Below are positions 41,265 through 44,334 of a stretch of 44,334 nt of DNA, one piece after another (positions within the stretch are counted from its first letter, which is position 1; each line of letters begins with the position of its first letter). The position numbers were made by a program, and so were the translations under genes. The stretch is from Methanobacterium sp. PtaU1.Bin097 (GTDB taxonomy: Archaea > Methanobacteriota > Methanobacteria > Methanobacteriales > Methanobacteriaceae), in assembly GCA_002067325.1 (NCBI GenBank), contig MVQY01000182.1, positions 1-44,334 on the forward strand, read 5' to 3'. The notes beneath the pieces were generated by a model. It saw only the letters and a list, made by a program, of their open reading frames with translations. It did not search any database and was not told where the DNA came from.

Positions 41265-41915
41265 ATGATCCTAGACCCGCATATCCACAGTAATTATTCT
41301 GGTGATGCCACACCAACACCTGCGCAGATTATAGGGAGGTCTCAGGAAATTGGACTTGATGCCATTGCCATAGCGGATCATAATACCCTCCGGGGTTCTC
41401 AGGTGGCTTTGAAGTTGGCGGAGAAACTGGACAACTTCCTGGTCATACCCGCCATGGAAGTCACCACCAGTAAGGGGCACATAGTTGCACTGGGTGTAAC
41501 CCGGGAAGTGGATAAGGGAAATTCACCAGAAGTGACCATAGAAGATATCAGATCCCAGGGTGGTATAGCCATTGTCCCCCACCCCTTCGTCCGTTACCGG
41601 GAGGGGTTATGCGATTATGTGGAAAACCTCGACATAGATGCCATTGAAACCTTAAACAGCCGGTACATCTTCGGCATCTCCAACTGGTGGGCCAGGAAAT
41701 TAGCAGAAAAGAGGGATATTCCCCAGATAGGATCCAGCGACGCCCACTTCCTGGGTGCAATTGGTAGCTGTGTAACGGAACTGGAAGCTGATTTTACAAC
41801 GGAAAGTGTACTTAAGACCATATTATCCGGGAAAACCAATGTATTTGGTGACAGAACTCCTTTACCCCTCATAGTGAAGGAAGTAATTAGAAAGAAGATA
41901 ATCAACAAATTATAA
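41265..41915 (+). CDS. PHP-domain metal-dependent phosphoesterase
   Basis: A 216-residue single-domain PHP protein. Metal-binding motifs are DPHIHSNYSGDATPTP (HxH), IAIADHNTLRGS (ADH), MEVTTSKGHIVAL, VIVPHPF-like GIAIVPHPFVRYREG, and the final SSDAHFLGAIG. These match the predicted metal-dependent phosphoesterases (TrpH-like) that act on nucleotides or small phosphates; the substrate is not predictable. It lies 45 nt after the DUF1786 gene and is probably in the same unit. Confidence 0.85.
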   Translation: MILDPHIHSNYSGDATPTPAQIIGRSQEIGLDAIAIADHNTLRGSQVALKLAEKLDNFLVIPAMEVTTSKGHIVALGVTREVDKGNSPEVTIEDIRSQGGIAIVPHPFVRYREGLCDYVENLDIDAIETLNSRYIFGISNWWARKLAEKRDIPQIGSSDAHFLGAIGSCVTELEADFTTESVLKTILSGKTNVFGDRTPLPLIVKEVIRKKIINKL

Positions 41916-42058
41916 AGATATTCCGAGGATTTTGGAGATTTAATTTATTTTTGGGTATTAATTCTAATTTTGCATGTATTTCGCATTTCGAGGCATATGG
42001 GAGATAAACTCAATTTCTGTAGATATATTTAAATCACAAAACCATTTAACTCTGATTT

Positions 42059-42862
42059 ATGTTACTGGACTTACAATCACAGATAACTGAATTCATCACC
42101 ACCCACATAGTCTACTTCGGCCCGGGTTACAACGTACTTAACACGCTTGTTTTCGGCATTATACTTGGTATCATAGTTATTTTGCTCATAAAGATGTTCC
42201 GGTGCATTAAAAAGGACCCTAAAGACCTGATAATTCCAGTGATACCATTTATCTTCTTGGGATCCAGCACCCGGGCACTGGTGGACAACGGCATCTACCC
42301 TCTCAGTTACCTCTTGATCACGCCAGGGATATATATTATAACGGGGTTAGCGACGATTATAACCCTTTTAGTGTCAGTTTACATTGAAAGGAAGACCAAC
42401 CTGGATTACCGGTACCTCATCTTCCTGGTGGGGGTAGTTATCTGCATACCCAACATCCTGAACATATCCCACATCAACTTCGTGGCGTTAGCACAAGTTT
42501 TAGGGTCCTGGGCACTGTTATCATCTGTTTTTGTAATCTTCAGAAATAAATGGAGCTTAATCAAGGATAAATTTAATTTAAGCGTTCTACTGGCCCATAT
42601 ATTCGATGCCAGTGCAACCTTTGTGGCCATAGACTTCTATCCCTACGGGGAACAGCATGTACTTCCCAACGCCTTAATAGGCCTCACCGGGACAGCCCTG
42701 GTGATGTTCCCACTTAAAATAATAGTTATATTATTCGCGTTGTACGTTATCGATAGTTACATAGAAGATAAAACCATTAAAAATATGTTGAAGCTGGCGA
42801 TACTTATTCTGGGAATATCCACGGGTTTAAGGGATTTATTGAGTTTAGTTATGGGTACTTAA
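42059..42862 (+). CDS. DUF63 family archaeal membrane protein
   Basis: A 267-residue polytopic membrane protein with about eight helices. Characteristic segments are FLGSSTRALVDNGIYPLSYLLITPGIYI, LLAHIFDASATFVAIDFYPYGEQHVLPN and the C-terminal LGISTGLRDLLSLVMGT. These match DUF63, a family widespread in euryarchaea with no known function. Conserved Arg, Asp and His residues within membrane segments hint at an enzyme or transporter site. AGATATATTTAAA at 42021-42033 is a TATA-like box about 31 nt before the ATG, so the leader is short or absent. Confidence 0.82.
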   Translation: MLLDLQSQITEFITTHIVYFGPGYNVLNTLVFGIILGIIVILLIKMFRCIKKDPKDLIIPVIPFIFLGSSTRALVDNGIYPLSYLLITPGIYIITGLATIITLLVSVYIERKTNLDYRYLIFLVGVVICIPNILNISHINFVALAQVLGSWALLSSVFVIFRNKWSLIKDKFNLSVLLAHIFDASATFVAIDFYPYGEQHVLPNALIGLTGTALVMFPLKIIVILFALYVIDSYIEDKTIKNMLKLAILILGISTGLRDLLSLVMGT

Positions 42863-42945
42863 AATTATAGGAACTTAAATATACCCCAATAAATTAAATA
42901 CATAACCACACAGCAAATTCAAATTCAATGCAAGGCGGATTTTTT

Positions 42946-44334
42946 ATGTACATAGACGAAGTAAAGGGGGCTATGAAACTACCGGAGAAAGTCCGAATCT
43001 TCGACACCACGTTGAGGGATGGAGAGCAGACCCCGGGAGTGGCCCTGACAGTGGATGAGAAAATCAGAATCGCAAAAAGACTGGATAAATTAGGAGTTGA
43101 CACCCTGGAAGTGGGATTTCCGGCTTCCTCAGAAGGTGAAAGGAGAGCAGCCCGGGAGATAGTGAAACTTGACCTGGACACCCAGATTTGCGGTTTGGCC
43201 AGAACCCTTGAAAAGGATTTAGAAGCGGCTGTCAACTCTGAAGTAGATTATATACACACATTCATTGGAACTTCACCATTACACCGGAAATATAAGTTAA
43301 AAAAGAGTAAAGAGGAGATATTAAACCTTTCAGTAGATGCGGTGGAGTACATCAAAGACCACGGTATAACCGCGGAATTTTCCGCCGAAGACGCTACCAG
43401 GACAGAATTCGACTACCTCAAAGAAGTATACCAGGCAGTGGAAAGCGCTAAAGTGGATTACATCAACGTCCCGGATACTGTAGGGGTGATGATTCCTATT
43501 TCCATGAGATATCTAATATCTGAGCTTAAAAAGTACCTGAAAGTCCCCCTAAGCGTGCACTGCCACGATGACTTTGGATTAGCCGTGGCCAATTCATTAA
43601 GTGCAGTGGAAGCTGGTGCTGAACAGGTACACGCCACCATAAACGGACTGGGAGAACGCGCCGGAAATGCGTCGCTGGAAGAGGTGGTCATGGCCCTCAT
43701 AATAGATTACGGAGTGAATATGAACATCAACACCCGGCTACTGGTGGATGCCTCCGACCAGGTAGCCCGGATAACCGGGGTTAAAATGCCCCCTAACAAG
43801 GCCATCGTAGGTGAAAATGCCTTTGCACATGAAGCAGGCATACACGTACACGGGGTATTAGCAAAAGCAGAAACTTACGAACCAATCACCCCAGAGATGG
43901 TAGGGCATACCAGAAAAATAGTCCTGGGCAAACACACCGGTGCAAACGCCATAAGATCAAAATTAACCGAATACGGGATAGAAGTCACTGATGAACAGTT
44001 CAACCAGATCTTCGACCAGGTAAAGAAACTGGGAGATAAAGGTAAATGCGTAACTGACGCGGATTTAAAGGCCATGGCAGAGACGGTTCTCGGCCGGGCT
44101 GAAAATGAGATAGTGAAACTGGAAGGATTCTCGGTCATGACCGGGGACAACGTGATGCCCACCGCCACAGTTAAACTGAACATAGATGGTAAGATAAGCA
44201 CCGCAGCGAAAACTGGTGTAGGGCCAGTAGATGCAGCTATAAACGCTATACAGAGTCTTATGAGTGAAACTGCCGATATGGAGCTTAAGGAATATAATAT
44301 TGAAGCAATTACCGGAGGCCCTGACTCATTGGCG
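42946..44334 (+). CDS. leuA: 2-isopropylmalate synthase (partial, runs off the right edge)
   Basis: 463 codons are present without a stop. The DRE-TIM metallolyase domain begins VRIFDTTLRDGEQTPGVAL and includes HTFIGTSPLHRKYKLKKSKE, EFSAEDATRTE, HCHDDFGLAVANSL, INGLGERAGNASLEEVV and the GENAFAHEAGIHVHGVL signature. From about residue 400 the C-terminal allosteric domain starts (VMPTATVKLNIDGKISTAAKTGVGPVDAAINAI), which excludes homocitrate synthase AksA. Segments HTFI and NVPDTVGV favour leucine-pathway LeuA over citramalate synthase CimA, but CimA is not excluded. ATG 42946 is chosen because AGGCGGA lies 6 nt upstream; an in-frame ATG at 42928 is an alternative. Confidence 0.88.
   Translation, partial: MYIDEVKGAMKLPEKVRIFDTTLRDGEQTPGVALTVDEKIRIAKRLDKLGVDTLEVGFPASSEGERRAAREIVKLDLDTQICGLARTLEKDLEAAVNSEVDYIHTFIGTSPLHRKYKLKKSKEEILNLSVDAVEYIKDHGITAEFSAEDATRTEFDYLKEVYQAVESAKVDYINVPDTVGVMIPISMRYLISELKKYLKVPLSVHCHDDFGLAVANSLSAVEAGAEQVHATINGLGERAGNASLEEVVMALIIDYGVNMNINTRLLVDASDQVARITGVKMPPNKAIVGENAFAHEAGIHVHGVLAKAETYEPITPEMVGHTRKIVLGKHTGANAIRSKLTEYGIEVTDEQFNQIFDQVKKLGDKGKCVTDADLKAMAETVLGRAENEIVKLEGFSVMTGDNVMPTATVKLNIDGKISTAAKTGVGPVDAAINAIQSLMSETADMELKEYNIEAITGGPDSLA

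Noticed and set aside
42946..44334. Homocitrate synthase (AksA) instead of LeuA
   Set aside because: The reading frame continues into the C-terminal regulatory domain that AksA lacks.

Overview
The window comes from a methanogenic archaeon of the order Methanobacteriales, most probably a Methanobacterium-like species. The evidence is F420-dependent methylene-tetrahydromethanopterin dehydrogenase (mtd), methanogenesis marker 12, a Fae-Hps fusion, archaeal-type ThrS, a Kae1-Bud32 fusion, archaeal phosphomevalonate dehydratase (aconitase X), UppP, and a secreted protein with pseudomurein-binding repeats. Genes are dense and about 42 complete or partial proteins are called. Archaeal TATA boxes lie about 27 nt upstream of several leaderless starts, GGTGA/GGAGG ribosome sites precede many others, and T-rich terminators are common. 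No insertion sequence, CRISPR array, rRNA gene or prophage was seen.

Layout. 1-7014 (mostly minus strand): the start of a Hef helicase/nuclease, a small membrane protein, and a cluster of Kae1-Bud32, XTP pyrophosphatase, ribosomal protein S15, archaeal RecJ and aconitase X, interrupted by an opposite-strand lipase. 7112-13578: CobT, a DUF2178/HTH pair, UppP, IlvE, two tandem tRNA-Val genes, a membrane-anchored Mrr-like protein, SurE and a DUF2098 protein. 13589-24536: methanogenesis marker 12, the ilvB-ilvN-ilvC operon, divergent purD and argF, then argS, signal peptidase and ilvD. 24793-32983: thrS, a ParA-type ATPase with a small partner, a radical SAM/HhH protein, CfbB/CbiA, a polysaccharide polymerase-like protein and mtd. 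33098-44334: TMEM175-type channel, hisB, ferredoxin, iron-sulfur flavoprotein, Fae-Hps, a secreted pseudomurein-binding metallohydrolase, TrpB2, DUF1786, PHP and DUF63 proteins, and the 5' part of leuA.

Metabolically the window carries ilvB, ilvN, ilvC, ilvD, ilvE and leuA, so branched-chain amino acid synthesis is nearly complete but scattered over several transcription units. Other genes serve arginine, histidine, tryptophan, purine, isoprenoid, cobamide or F430 and C1 metabolism.

The most interesting feature is the partition-like locus at 26738-28069. A Soj/ParA ATPase overlaps by ATGA a 142-residue partner. The partner begins with a bacterial-ParB-like motif (ALGKGLDALI) but has no ParB nuclease/CTPase domain. 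The pair is flanked on both sides by tandem, unspaced 7-bp repeats of consensus TTATAAC: five at the parA promoter, nine after the partner gene and eleven more 6.5 kb away at 34523-34674. This resembles the heptad centromere/operator of the plasmid delta-omega (ParA/ribbon-helix-helix) system, here on what looks like an archaeal chromosome. A second, unrelated repeat family, the 13-bp palindrome TTCTACNGTAGAA, occurs three times after surE and three times between the convergent argF and argS genes.
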